A stretch of DNA of 64,000 nt, from assembly GCA_034669965.1 (NCBI GenBank), contig JAXMOK010000002.1:62001-126000 (forward strand), read 5' to 3'. Source of the DNA: HXMU1420-13 sp034669965 (GTDB lineage Bacteria > Bacteroidota > Rhodothermia > Balneolales > Balneolaceae). Positions 46,907 through 56,248 of this stretch are shown piece after piece (the stretch's first letter is position 1; each line of letters opens with the position of its first letter). A model generated the notes under the pieces. It did no database searches and had not been told where the DNA came from. It saw nothing but the letters and a program-made list of their open reading frames with translations. The translations under genes were made by a program, and so were the position numbers.

Positions 46907-48526
46907 CTAAAATTTCGGTAGAAAACTTTTAATTAATCCCCAAATACCTTTCGCAGGTTTATGAGCCTTTTTATTACGTTCTGCAGCCTTATCGATTGTT
47001 TTAATTTCGATTTTCTTTTTAGTCTGGCGACTTTCTTTACTTCCTCTAGGTTGTTTTTCCTGCTTTTTTGATGGCGTTTTAGCTTGTTTATCGGATTGCT
47101 TTTTAGGAGCTGATTTTGCCTCTTTCTTTGGTTGCTTAGCCTTAACAGGTTTTTCTTGGGAAGTAGGCTCTTTACTTGGCTTATTTTTTAGAGCAAAAAT
47201 ATAGTTTCCTTCTTCATTTTTCGAAACATCGATGGTTTTTACATTCGAAAAATCTGGTGCCTTAACTTCCTTAGAATCTGTTTTGTTAGCTTTAGAATCT
47301 TCTTTTGATACATCTGATGTTGCTTCAGATTTTTCCTCAGGTTTTTGCTTTCTCTTGAGTTTTTCAGAAGATTTCTTTGGCTGATTTTCGCCTGAACCGG
47401 CATGACCTGTTTTTAAAAGTGCATCCCCATCAATAATTTCAAGATCTTTTCCGGCTTTATCTTTTATGGGCCTGAAAAGCTTTGAGTCTTTTTTACTAAC
47501 TAAGGTAATAGCCATTCCGGATTTGTCGTACCTCCCGGTTCTGCCAATTCGATGGATGTAATCATCTACAGCTTGGGGAACATCGTAATTGATGATCAGA
47601 GAAACGTCAGCGATATCAATTCCACGTGCTAAAACATCAGTAGCTACAATAATCGGTACTTTACCGTTTTTGAAACTATTTAAAGCTTTAGTTCGCTCAT
47701 CTTGGCTACGATCACCGTGAATACTTGCAACGTTAATTCCTTTTTTTGAAAGTAATCGTTCGAGTTGATCGGTACCTCGTTTTGTGGCCGTAAAAATGAT
47801 ACAGGACGTCCACTCTAGCTCATCGAGTAGAAACTGGGTAAGCTTCAACTTCTCGCGCCCATCTACTTGATAAGCTCGTTGTGCTACACTATTCGACGGC
47901 TTAGACATCGCAATTTTAATCAACTCAGGATTCTTTTGAATCTTCTGTGCCAAATTTTGAATTTCTTTGGGCATTGTTGCTGAGAACAACAACGTTTGCC
48001 TTTCTTTTGGCAATTTGTCGATGATGTGGTTCACATCCGGCAAAAACCCCATATCGAGCATGCGATCGGCTTCATCTAATATCAAATATTTAATGTTGCT
48101 GAAATCCACATCCAACACTTTCATTTGATCTATCAAGCGCCCGGGCGTAGCAACAATTAAGTCGACACCGGCACGAATTGCCTCGGCCTGTTTAGAAAAA
48201 TCTTCCCCACCAATAATAGTTGATGAACTCAAACCGGTATGATAACCTAGAGCAAAAATTTGCTCATCAATTTGCTGAGCTAATTCTCTAGTGGGCGACA
48301 ATATGAGTGCTTTTGTCCCCTCTTTTGGCTCAGATAAAATTTGATTGAGTATAGGAATAACGAACGCACCGGTTTTGCCGGTACCTGTTTGGGCGGCACC
48401 AAGAACGTCCTGCCCGGATAAAATTAATGGTATGCTTTTTTCCTGAATGGGTGTAGGTTCGGTAAAACCAATGTCTTGCAACCCCATTTGTAGCGACTCA
48501 TTTAAGTCAAAATCTTTAAACGTCAA
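46907..48526 (-). CDS. DEAD-box RNA helicase with basic tail
   Basis: The 539-residue protein has the Q motif TEPTPIQEKSIP, Walker A AAQTGTGKT, motif Ia PTRELAQQ, DEAD box LDEADRMLD, SAT (FSATMP), and C-terminal motifs ATDVLARGID and HRIGRTGR. From about residue 380 a Lys/Glu-rich extension reaches the end, probably an RNA-binding or protein-contact tail. Such helicases unwind structured RNA in ribosome assembly or cold growth. It is divergent from the FKBP lipoprotein gene. Confidence 0.95.
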   Translation of the reverse strand: MTFKDFDLNESLQMGLQDIGFTEPTPIQEKSIPLILSGQDVLGAAQTGTGKTGAFVIPILNQILSEPKEGTKALILSPTRELAQQIDEQIFALGYHTGLSSSTIIGGEDFSKQAEAIRAGVDLIVATPGRLIDQMKVLDVDFSNIKYLILDEADRMLDMGFLPDVNHIIDKLPKERQTLLFSATMPKEIQNLAQKIQKNPELIKIAMSKPSNSVAQRAYQVDGREKLKLTQFLLDELEWTSCIIFTATKRGTDQLERLLSKKGINVASIHGDRSQDERTKALNSFKNGKVPIIVATDVLARGIDIADVSLIINYDVPQAVDDYIHRIGRTGRYDKSGMAITLVSKKDSKLFRPIKDKAGKDLEIIDGDALLKTGHAGSGENQPKKSSEKLKRKQKPEEKSEATSDVSKEDSKANKTDSKEVKAPDFSNVKTIDVSKNEEGNYIFALKNKPSKEPTSQEKPVKAKQPKKEAKSAPKKQSDKQAKTPSKKQEKQPRGSKESRQTKKKIEIKTIDKAAERNKKAHKPAKGIWGLIKSFLPKF

Positions 48527-48650
48527 AGTAATATAAATGCTTGTTAATCAATACAGCATGGAATATACACAGAACCTTTATAAAGTGTATTACAATCACA
48601 ATTCTTCTATCTTTGGCACCTAAATTAATTCATCAAACTAAAAGACAACT

Positions 48651-49346
48651 ATGCGTTTTTCTCAATTAATATTAACAATCCCGATAATATTATTCGCAAC
48701 ATTTGCTTGCACAAAATCTGATACTGGCCTCACAAAAGAGGTGCAACTCTACTCTTTGGTTGACTCAGCCAGCTATGCAATAGGATTTCAAAATGGCAGT
48801 CGCTTGAGTTCACAAGGCTTTCCAAATGTAGCATTCAATGCCTATGTAGCTGGATTTATGAACGGTGTTGATGGCGATGAAAATCAAATATCTGAAGCAG
48901 AAATGAGAGCTATGTTTCAACGATTTAATCAGTTCATTCAAGATAAAATCAAAAATGAAAATCGGTTAGAAGCTGAAGAGTTTTTTGCTGAGAACAGACA
49001 AAAAGAGGGCGTACTTGAAACTACTTCTGGGCTCCAATATAAAGTTATTAAAGAAAGTGAAGGGTTAAAACCTTTGCCTCAAAATACAGTTGTTGTGATG
49101 TATGAAGGTCGATTACTTGATGGTACTATCTTCGATTCTAATTACGGAAGTGGCGAACCTGCTGAGTTTGTACTTGGGCAAATGATACCAGGTTGGATTG
49201 AAGGGTTACAATTGATGAACGTGGGATCTGAATTTGAATTCTACATTCCGTCAGAATTAGCTTATGGAGAAAACCCACGACCTGGTGGGGCAATAATGCC
49301 AAATGATGCTCTAATATTTAAAGTAGAACTACTTGAAATTAAGTAG
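48651..49346 (+). CDS. FKBP-type peptidyl-prolyl isomerase lipoprotein
   Basis: The 231-residue lipoprotein has a lipobox FATFAC (C20), an N-terminal dimerisation region (about 30-110) like FkpA/Mip, and a C-terminal FKBP domain (about 125-230) with VVVMYEGRLLDGTIFDSN, GWIEGLQLM and PSELAYGE. It assists folding in the periplasm or at the outer membrane. A bidirectional hairpin follows. Confidence 0.93.
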   Translation: MRFSQLILTIPIILFATFACTKSDTGLTKEVQLYSLVDSASYAIGFQNGSRLSSQGFPNVAFNAYVAGFMNGVDGDENQISEAEMRAMFQRFNQFIQDKIKNENRLEAEEFFAENRQKEGVLETTSGLQYKVIKESEGLKPLPQNTVVVMYEGRLLDGTIFDSNYGSGEPAEFVLGQMIPGWIEGLQLMNVGSEFEFYIPSELAYGENPRPGGAIMPNDALIFKVELLEIK

Positions 49347-49366
49347 TAAAAAAAGTGTGGATATAA

Positions 49367-49397
49367 AAAAAGGAGCTCAATTTGAGCTCCTTTTTTA
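49367..49397. terminator. Bidirectional terminator between FKBP and Ala/Ser-rich lipoprotein genes
   Basis: A 14-bp stem (49367-49380 with 49384-49397, core GGAGCTCA/TGAGCTCC flanked by A and T runs) with a three-base loop lies between two convergent genes and serves both. Confidence 0.92.
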
Positions 49398-49415
49398 GTT
49401 TCTTAAGCTATCTTG

Positions 49416-50711
49416 TTACGATGCTGCATTAATTAATATCATTAATTCAGTTACCGCTTCGATTTTGCTTTGGCTACTACCTTCAAGCGATGAACTTACG
49501 CTACTTTCGATAGAACTAAAGAAGGTTTCGTAAACATCAACCATAAGGTCGGCTGAAGCTGTTGTTGCAATTGAGGATTCAAATACTGTTTTCGCACCTG
49601 TTGTGGCGTTAATTTCGGTATCGATTTCTACAATTATAGCAGCTTCAAAGTTACTATCATTTTCAATAGCTGTTCTTACTTCGTTACGGTAGGTTTCGAA
49701 TGCAGCTCTAATTTCTGATTCGGTACCTGCCGACGCTTTAATATCAGAACGTAATTGAACAGCAGCTTGGCTTGCAGTTTCTACAGTGGTTTCACTTGCA
49801 CCTGCAGCTTCCATTTCGGCTTTTACGGCCATATCAATTAGGTTTGCAAGAACGATTGAACTCTGTGTGCTAGCAATTGCTCTGGCATTGTTTGATGCAC
49901 TAGCAGTTCCGTTAATTACAGCACGGCTCCACATCTCAGCTGATTTTGCTGCAACACTTGCATCAGAATCTGCTTCTAAATAAGAGTTGAATAAATCTTG
50001 TTCAAACTCTGCATACGCATTTGCTTCTGCACTAGCTGAACTTGAAGATTGTAATTTCGCCTCTAGATTAGACTGTGCAGTTGCCATTGCACTCATCATA
50101 GCTTCGGTTTTCGCATCAGCTTCTGAGTTAAATTTACTATGGAAGTAAGCTGCTCTAACTTCAGCACCTTTCTTTAATGAAGCGGCAATTTTGGTTGCAT
50201 CGCTAGAATTAAATTCTGCAGAACTTTCTGAGCTTACTACAGCTTCGATTTCTGCTTTTGATACATTGTCTGATCCGTTATTTGCTACTAATTCAGCAAA
50301 TACCATGGTCTCTGACTTCGATTCTGCATCGATTGGCTTTATGGTATATTCAGATCCGTTTTCTACCGATCCGGCTACAAATCCCATTGTAGTTTCAGCA
50401 TCTGATTTAGCTTCTACTACGATATTTTGATACGCTTCTGCATCAACTTGTAATTCGAAATTACCTGATGCATCCACATTAGTTTCAGTATTACTGATAG
50501 TTTCTACACTACCGTTAGCTGTTACATATGCAGCAGAAACTACTGTTGCTTGTGATGTTTTAGCTTTTGATTTAGAATTTTCTACTTGACCCGATATAGT
50601 TGCATTATCAGAACTAGTGCCTGATGTATTGTTATCGTCTGAACAATTAAGTCCTAAAACGGCAACACCGAGTACAAAGATTATTGACTTAAGTGATCTA
50701 CTAAACTTCAT
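49416..50711 (-). CDS. Ala/Ser-rich lipoprotein, unknown
   Basis: This 431-residue lipoprotein has lipobox LGLNC (C23). After a Ser/Thr/Asn-rich start comes a beta-sandwich-like segment (about 35-125, ATISGQVEN...NFELQVDAEAYQ) resembling carboxypeptidase-regulatory folds. The rest (about 130-431) is almost free of aromatic and Pro residues, is very rich in Ala, Ser and Glu, and is probably long helices. No family is recognised. The composition would suit a flexible surface or envelope fibre, but that is inference. Confidence 0.78.
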   Translation of the reverse strand: MKFSRSLKSIIFVLGVAVLGLNCSDDNNTSGTSSDNATISGQVENSKSKAKTSQATVVSAAYVTANGSVETISNTETNVDASGNFELQVDAEAYQNIVVEAKSDAETTMGFVAGSVENGSEYTIKPIDAESKSETMVFAELVANNGSDNVSKAEIEAVVSSESSAEFNSSDATKIAASLKKGAEVRAAYFHSKFNSEADAKTEAMMSAMATAQSNLEAKLQSSSSASAEANAYAEFEQDLFNSYLEADSDASVAAKSAEMWSRAVINGTASASNNARAIASTQSSIVLANLIDMAVKAEMEAAGASETTVETASQAAVQLRSDIKASAGTESEIRAAFETYRNEVRTAIENDSNFEAAIIVEIDTEINATTGAKTVFESSIATTASADLMVDVYETFFSSIESSVSSSLEGSSQSKIEAVTELMILINAAS

Positions 50712-50875
50712 AATGTTGTTTTTTGGTTTTGGTTATTTACTTGGTTCACTCAGTTATAGCACCCATCAGTAAACATTGTTCCGAAAAACCTCCACAATCA
50801 CATTATAAGTATGTAATAAAGATTAGATAAAACTATAGGAAACAATATCGAAAAGCGTAGATATTCTATTGCCTT

Positions 50876-50911
50876 GAAAAAAGAAAGATGGCAGGCTATC
50901 AACCCGCCATC
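50876..50911 (-). terminator. Terminator of the recC-recB-recD operon
   Basis: On the minus strand a 9-bp stem (50887-50895 with 50903-50911, GATGGCGGG and CCTGCCATC, one G-U pair) with a 7-base loop is followed by TTTCTTTTTTC. It lies about 95 bases after the recD stop. Confidence 0.85.
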
Positions 50912-51005
50912 CATGAATACGTTGGCTTTTTCGGGGTACAGAAAATTAGCTGTAGTTAGCGCTACAGCTTTTTTTGTATCAAAAAATTGGTATTCCCCGA
51001 TTAAT
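50912..51005 (-). other. Possible structured 3' untranslated region after recD
   Basis: Between the recD stop and the terminator there is an outer pairing TCGGGG (50995-51000 on the minus strand) with CCCCGA (50931-50936), and an inner hairpin AGCTGTAG/CTACAGCT (50948-50955 with 50962-50969). The nested pairing may be a stable RNA end or merely chance. No family is recognised. Confidence 0.3.
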
Positions 51006-52721
51006 TCAGTCCCAGAGTTTCCGTTTTAATCCGCTGCTTCTTACCGTTGGAGAATGAATAGTTTCTTCCATTAACTGCATATCTCCTACTATAAGAACAC
51101 TTTCACCCGCTCTTGTTACACCTGTATATAAAAGTTCTTTAGAAAGTACTCTGTTTTTCTTGCTTGGAAGCACAATTGCAACGTGCTTATATTCGCTTCC
51201 TTGGCTTTTGTGGATTGTAATACAATACCCCGGATCATAAAATTGAAGTCTTCCTACTGGAACCGACCGATCATCAAAGATAACAGAATCATTTTCGTAG
51301 GAATAAAACCCGATTTCGCCATTCCGTATATCCAAAGCATGTTGATTGCGATTTACAATAATTTTTCGATTAGCATACCATTCGTTAGATTTAGAAGACG
51401 CTAACTTACTTTTTATAGTTTCCTCAATTTGTCTATTCAAAGTTCGGCTCCCAGTCTCCCCATTTTTAACCGCACACAAAATAGCCTTTTGAGTCATTGC
51501 TTCGTGTGTATCCTGTTCGAAAAAAGCTGAAATGGCAAATTCATTTTTCACAAACTCTAGATTCTTAGCATGGGTATCTAAAACAGAAACATCAGTATAT
51601 GAACTATCCGTTAAAACTGAATGCGCAAGGTCAAAGTCTTCAAGTCTAATCGCCTCTGCCAACTTCTGAATTCCCGTTTGAGCACCAAAACGTTTACTTT
51701 TTTCCAACCTAATGATGCAATCGTTTAAAACATTGGCAGTCTTCGATTTACGTTCTATCCCAATTTTTGAACCTATTTCGTTAGAAAATATATTATCTGC
51801 AGGTTTGCAGATATCACTTAAAACGGCTCCTGCTTCAACCGAGGCTAATTGGTTACTATCACCAACAATGATAAGCTTTGCATGGTCTGGTATGGCATTT
51901 AAAATTGCAATCCATAAAGATAAATCCATCATAGAAGCTTCATCAATAATCAATAAATCAACATTTAAGGGATTATCCTTCGAGTATTTGAAATCCTGAA
52001 AACCTCTCCGAGCACCTAATAATCGATGAACGGTTTGAGCTTTAAGTGAGTCATCGTTAAGGCTTGAGATCGAATCATTTATTCTTTGGGCTGCCTTTCC
52101 CGTTGGTGCCGCTAGTTCTATATTAAAATCTTGACCATAAATTGCTTTATGGATTTCAATAATTTTCTGAACGGTATAGGTTTTTCCTGTACCTGGTCCT
52201 CCTGTCAAAAACATGAGCGGTTTACTCAACGATAGTTTGACAGCTGAAACTTGAAGGTCTTCCTCATCAGATGAATGTTCAGGATAATATTGATTTACTA
52301 ATTGCTGCTGTACTTCATCCAAATGTTGTGTTACTTCGGCTTTTTCTAGAATCCAATTGGCTAATTCTTTTTCATATTCATAAAACGAATGCAGGTATAA
52401 CAAGTCTTTTTCGTAGATAAATAGATTTAAATCGCCGGGATATCCAATTATTGATGCTTCGCAAAGTTGTTCATCAATTGTTATAGTTTGGAATTCATTA
52501 AGGGAAAAATCGGAGATGAATTCTTTTAAATAATCATCATTTATCGCAGTACGCCCTTCCACAAAACCATTCATACATGCTAAACACGTTATAAATGTAT
52601 TCGGGCTCAGATCTCGATTTTTACTGGAAAGGAAGTATCCAAACTCGAGCAATTCAGGCTTCATTTTTTGCTGATTTTCCAGTCGCTTTAACAGGTTAAA
52701 CGTTGAGTTGTTTTCACTCAT
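51006..52721 (-). CDS. recD: Exodeoxyribonuclease V alpha subunit RecD
   Basis: RecD is the 5'-3' helicase of the RecBCD complex, which resects double-strand breaks. Walker A is GGPGTGKT (174-181); LLIIDEASMMD (motif II), VGDSNQLASV (motif III) and the C-terminal ITIHKSQGSEYKHV (motif V region) are intact. The 571-residue length is normal. Its start overlaps recB by four bases. Confidence 0.95.
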   Translation of the reverse strand: MSENNSTFNLLKRLENQQKMKPELLEFGYFLSSKNRDLSPNTFITCLACMNGFVEGRTAINDDYLKEFISDFSLNEFQTITIDEQLCEASIIGYPGDLNLFIYEKDLLYLHSFYEYEKELANWILEKAEVTQHLDEVQQQLVNQYYPEHSSDEEDLQVSAVKLSLSKPLMFLTGGPGTGKTYTVQKIIEIHKAIYGQDFNIELAAPTGKAAQRINDSISSLNDDSLKAQTVHRLLGARRGFQDFKYSKDNPLNVDLLIIDEASMMDLSLWIAILNAIPDHAKLIIVGDSNQLASVEAGAVLSDICKPADNIFSNEIGSKIGIERKSKTANVLNDCIIRLEKSKRFGAQTGIQKLAEAIRLEDFDLAHSVLTDSSYTDVSVLDTHAKNLEFVKNEFAISAFFEQDTHEAMTQKAILCAVKNGETGSRTLNRQIEETIKSKLASSKSNEWYANRKIIVNRNQHALDIRNGEIGFYSYENDSVIFDDRSVPVGRLQFYDPGYCITIHKSQGSEYKHVAIVLPSKKNRVLSKELLYTGVTRAGESVLIVGDMQLMEETIHSPTVRSSGLKRKLWD

Positions 52722-55700
52722 ACCACAACCTCAGTAATTAAGGAATCAAGCTTTTTAATGAGTTTTTCCTCTGGTTTACCGTAAAACACTCCTGATCCGG
52801 TTTCTTCGGGATTCACACCTCGTACAAATAAATAAAATACGCCCCCAAAATGCTTTGAATAGCTAAAATTAGGAATGCGTTTTTCTAAAAACCGATACAA
52901 TGCCAGCGTGTATAAGTGATATTGTATATCGTAATTAGCTGTTTTCATTTCCTCACGGAGTGCTTCTTGCGAGTAATCTTCGAAGGTTGAACCCAGATGA
53001 TTAGTTTTATAATCGAGTATATAATAAGTGTCTCCAACTCTAAAGATTAAATCGATAAAACCCTTCAAAAATCCATCTATTTGTTCATGCTCTATACTCT
53101 TTTGTTTACCCAAAGTGCTTAGTAATTCCGATCGCGAAAGCCCATAAATTGGAATAAAAAACTCCATCTCTACCAATTTCTGAGCTTTCGTAATTTTATT
53201 TAGTCGTATTTGATCTGTTAACTTCACCGTTAAACTGCGATAAATTAATTCATTTACAGCAGGCTCCCATTTATTCTCGATTTGGTAGGCTTCCATTTGT
53301 TCTTTAATAATCTTCGAATGATTCGTTGGATCATCAAATTCAATCTCTTCGAAAATGGAATGAACTAAATTTCCTGTGTTTTTGCCTTTGGGGATTTCAA
53401 AAATCGGATCCGTATCTTCAGTACTTTCTCCTGCCAATGGAGAACTTTGCACAGCATCCACATCTTTAAAATCATTTTCTTCAAACGGTGAGTGTTTATC
53501 ACCCGATAAAGAGCTATAACTTACAACTCTTGGGTATTGCCAAATATCAGATCGGGTAAAAGATGTGGTTTCAACACTTAAATTTGCATCAATATTGGTA
53601 CCGTATAACATCCCAGAAATGGTGGTCAAAGTCTTTCTTTCAATTTCTTCAATCTGATCTATCTGATCTATCTGATCTATCTGATCTATCTGATCTATCT
53701 GATCTATCTGATCTATCTGAGGAGCAACATTGTCATCCCACAACATTTTAATGGTGTTATTTCCTCTTGCACCGCTTAATTTTTTTGAAGTAGGTACATA
53801 CACAATACACTTAAGTTGAGCTCGAGTAAGTGCCACATAAACCAATCGTTTTTGTTCAGATAACTCCTCTACTCTGTACGATTCAAGTACCTCTATAAAT
53901 GCTTCTGAATCATTTTTTAATACTACGTGAGTACTTTTTCCATCTGATTGAACCACATAATCGGGATGGCTTTTCTTCATATCCCACAAGAAAGGACAAA
54001 ACACAATGGGGTACTCGAGTCCTTTACTTGAGTGATGTGTAACAATTTGAATCAAATCACCATCACTTTCTAAGCGAATAATTTCAGCATCATTATCTGT
54101 ATTCGGATTTTCTCGCTTTTCTTGGAAATATCGAAGTACACCCTGCACCCCATGACCCTGATCTCGAACTTCACGAACCAACAGCTCTTTTAAATGATAT
54201 AAATTAGTTAGCGCACGCTCGGGTTGCTCCGAAGTTGCCAGATGTTCTTCAATATCGAACTCGATAAACAAATTATTGATGAACTTAGAAAAGCCTTCAT
54301 TTTGCCATTTCTCGTTTAAGTGGCTAAACCGTTGCATTATTTGGTTCGATTGATCGTCCGTCTCAAATAATTGAAGCATTTGATCTGAAGTGTATTGGAG
54401 GCATTCGGTTAGCATTGATGCTCGAATGTATCGTTCATTTACATATTCAGCTACAGCTCTTAAAATGCGGTAAAGTTCATCTGCCTGTTGAGTTTCAAAT
54501 ACCGACTTCTTACCTCTTATGATACTCTTGATTCCCCGATGTTTCAGCTTTTTCTGGAGCTCACTTGCATGCTCATGTTTGTCCACCAAAATGGCGATAT
54601 CAGCGGAACTTAAAAGTCGACCATCTATTTTATAATCAGATTTCAACAAAATGACTATCTCCGTGCACACAGATTCCATAATCTGTGACTTTAACTCACT
54701 TAGATTTCGTCCATCTTGATCAAATTCGATTACTGTTAGCGGAAACACCGTTTCTTTTGAACTGCTAACATTTAACTGATTAGGCTTATTTTTTGGAAAA
54801 ATTGCATTTTCGAAGTTTAAACCTTGCAACCCAAATGGCTGATCAGAATAATTAAAAAAAGCATTTACACCCTGTATGAGTACCTTCGAACTTCGGTAAT
54901 TATGTAATAGTGTTCGGTGATTTGCAGCATCTACAACTGACTTTGCATACAAATAGGTTTTAATATCCGCCCCACGAAAGCGATAAATAGCCTGTTTCGG
55001 ATCGCCAATCATCACCCAAAGTATATTGGGATTGTTATCATAAATCTGTTGAAATATCGAGAATTGAATGTGATCGGTATCCTGAAATTCATCGATAAAA
55101 GCTACTGGAAAACGACGCGTTATTTTGTTTGCAAACCCGGGAGATTGCTTAAATGTATCACGAACTCTTATTAATAGGTCATTATAACCAACCAGATTTC
55201 TATTATGTTTTAATTCAGCAAAACGATTTCGTATTTCAGTAACTGCATAGTAAAAGAACGCATCTCTTATCTGAAGTAATTCTGTATTTGCAGCATAAAA
55301 TTCATCCACCCTATCAAAAAGAGGAAGATGGGATATCGTTTTATTTTTTAATAAATGATCGTGAATGTAATTCCCAAACTTCTCAAATCTCTCTTCAACC
55401 TTATCTGGAGTAGCCTGCTCATTATTGAAAATTAGTCCGGGTGCGGTTGTTGATTTAACCAAACTCAAAAACTCAGCCAACATTTGTGGCTTATTCTTGT
55501 AATATGTACCACTCAATGGTCCAATTTCGAATAATTCAGTTAGTTCGTTTTCATAGTGTTCAACGCTTTTTTTCAATCTCTCAAAGGCTGTTGAAGCCTC
55601 TTCATAAGTTGTTTCGAATTCATCAAATGGCTTGCTATACGCTGAAATTTCTAAATCTGGATTCAATAAAATTTCACGGTATTTTTTTATGAAATCCTCC

Positions 55701-56248
55701 GGTGCTTTGTAAATCTCCTCGAACAAAACTTTATACCATCTTTCAAATTCTGAATCACCGGTGGGTTTAAAAAAGAAATCGATCCAAAAGTTATCGGTTG
55801 CCTCAGTTAACAAAGTTAGTTCATCAGTAAGCAAGTCGAAATTTGGAGAAACTTGGAAGTCGATGGCATATTCACTGAGCAATCGTTGGCTGAATCCGTG
55901 AATGGTAGACACTGCAGCATCATCGAAGGCATAGATACAATTTTGAAGATGTTGATACTGCTCGATTGACATATTTGAAACACATGTTTTCAAAAAATTG
56001 TCATTTGTTTCTTGCCCAACATAAACATCTAATACCTCTTGCAATCGCGCTCTAAGGCGCAGTTTTAGCTCGTTAGTAGCGTCGTTTGTAAACGTGAGCA
56101 CTAACACTTGGTTGGGCAACATTTTTTTCTCTATCAACACGCGAACATATAACGATGTGATGTTATATGTTTTTCCGGTTCCGGCACCGGCTTCAATTAA
56201 AAACTTACCGCTCAACGGTAGGTCGAACACTTCCAGTGCGGTACTCAT
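52718..56248 (-). CDS. recB: Exodeoxyribonuclease V beta subunit RecB
   Basis: RecB is a 3'-5' helicase and the nuclease of RecBCD. The 1176-residue protein has Walker A AGAGTGKT (20-27), IDEFQDTD, GDPKQAIYRFRGAD, NYRSSK, THHSSKGLEYP and VYVALTRAQ. The C-terminal nuclease domain (about 1030-1176) shows GFIDLIF and ILDYKTN, the D...DYK catalytic motif. Residues about 844-865 are an uninterrupted Gln-Ile-Asp tripeptide repeat encoded by a 9-bp tandem repeat, placed just after the helicase motifs. The gene overlaps recC and recD by four bases each. Confidence 0.95.
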   Translation of the reverse strand: MSTALEVFDLPLSGKFLIEAGAGTGKTYNITSLYVRVLIEKKMLPNQVLVLTFTNDATNELKLRLRARLQEVLDVYVGQETNDNFLKTCVSNMSIEQYQHLQNCIYAFDDAAVSTIHGFSQRLLSEYAIDFQVSPNFDLLTDELTLLTEATDNFWIDFFFKPTGDSEFERWYKVLFEEIYKAPEDFIKKYREILLNPDLEISAYSKPFDEFETTYEEASTAFERLKKSVEHYENELTELFEIGPLSGTYYKNKPQMLAEFLSLVKSTTAPGLIFNNEQATPDKVEERFEKFGNYIHDHLLKNKTISHLPLFDRVDEFYAANTELLQIRDAFFYYAVTEIRNRFAELKHNRNLVGYNDLLIRVRDTFKQSPGFANKITRRFPVAFIDEFQDTDHIQFSIFQQIYDNNPNILWVMIGDPKQAIYRFRGADIKTYLYAKSVVDAANHRTLLHNYRSSKVLIQGVNAFFNYSDQPFGLQGLNFENAIFPKNKPNQLNVSSSKETVFPLTVIEFDQDGRNLSELKSQIMESVCTEIVILLKSDYKIDGRLLSSADIAILVDKHEHASELQKKLKHRGIKSIIRGKKSVFETQQADELYRILRAVAEYVNERYIRASMLTECLQYTSDQMLQLFETDDQSNQIMQRFSHLNEKWQNEGFSKFINNLFIEFDIEEHLATSEQPERALTNLYHLKELLVREVRDQGHGVQGVLRYFQEKRENPNTDNDAEIIRLESDGDLIQIVTHHSSKGLEYPIVFCPFLWDMKKSHPDYVVQSDGKSTHVVLKNDSEAFIEVLESYRVEELSEQKRLVYVALTRAQLKCIVYVPTSKKLSGARGNNTIKMLWDDNVAPQIDQIDQIDQIDQIDQIDQIDQIEEIERKTLTTISGMLYGTNIDANLSVETTSFTRSDIWQYPRVVSYSSLSGDKHSPFEENDFKDVDAVQSSPLAGESTEDTDPIFEIPKGKNTGNLVHSIFEEIEFDDPTNHSKIIKEQMEAYQIENKWEPAVNELIYRSLTVKLTDQIRLNKITKAQKLVEMEFFIPIYGLSRSELLSTLGKQKSIEHEQIDGFLKGFIDLIFRVGDTYYILDYKTNHLGSTFEDYSQEALREEMKTANYDIQYHLYTLALYRFLEKRIPNFSYSKHFGGVFYLFVRGVNPEETGSGVFYGKPEEKLIKKLDSLITEVVV
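53654..53720. repeat. Perfect 9-bp tandem repeat inside recB
   Basis: The unit CTGATCTAT is repeated seven times exactly (53654-53716), followed by a partial copy CTGA. In recB it encodes repeated Gln-Ile-Asp. Because the unit is a multiple of three, gain or loss of copies would lengthen or shorten the linker without breaking the frame. Confidence 0.98.

Noticed and set aside
53654..53720. Possible CRISPR array
   Set aside because: Units are 9 bp with no spacers between them and lie inside recB.
53563..53751. Plus-strand reading frame with Ser-Asp-Leu repeats
   Set aside because: It is a shadow of the 9-bp repeat in recB and has no domain or start support.
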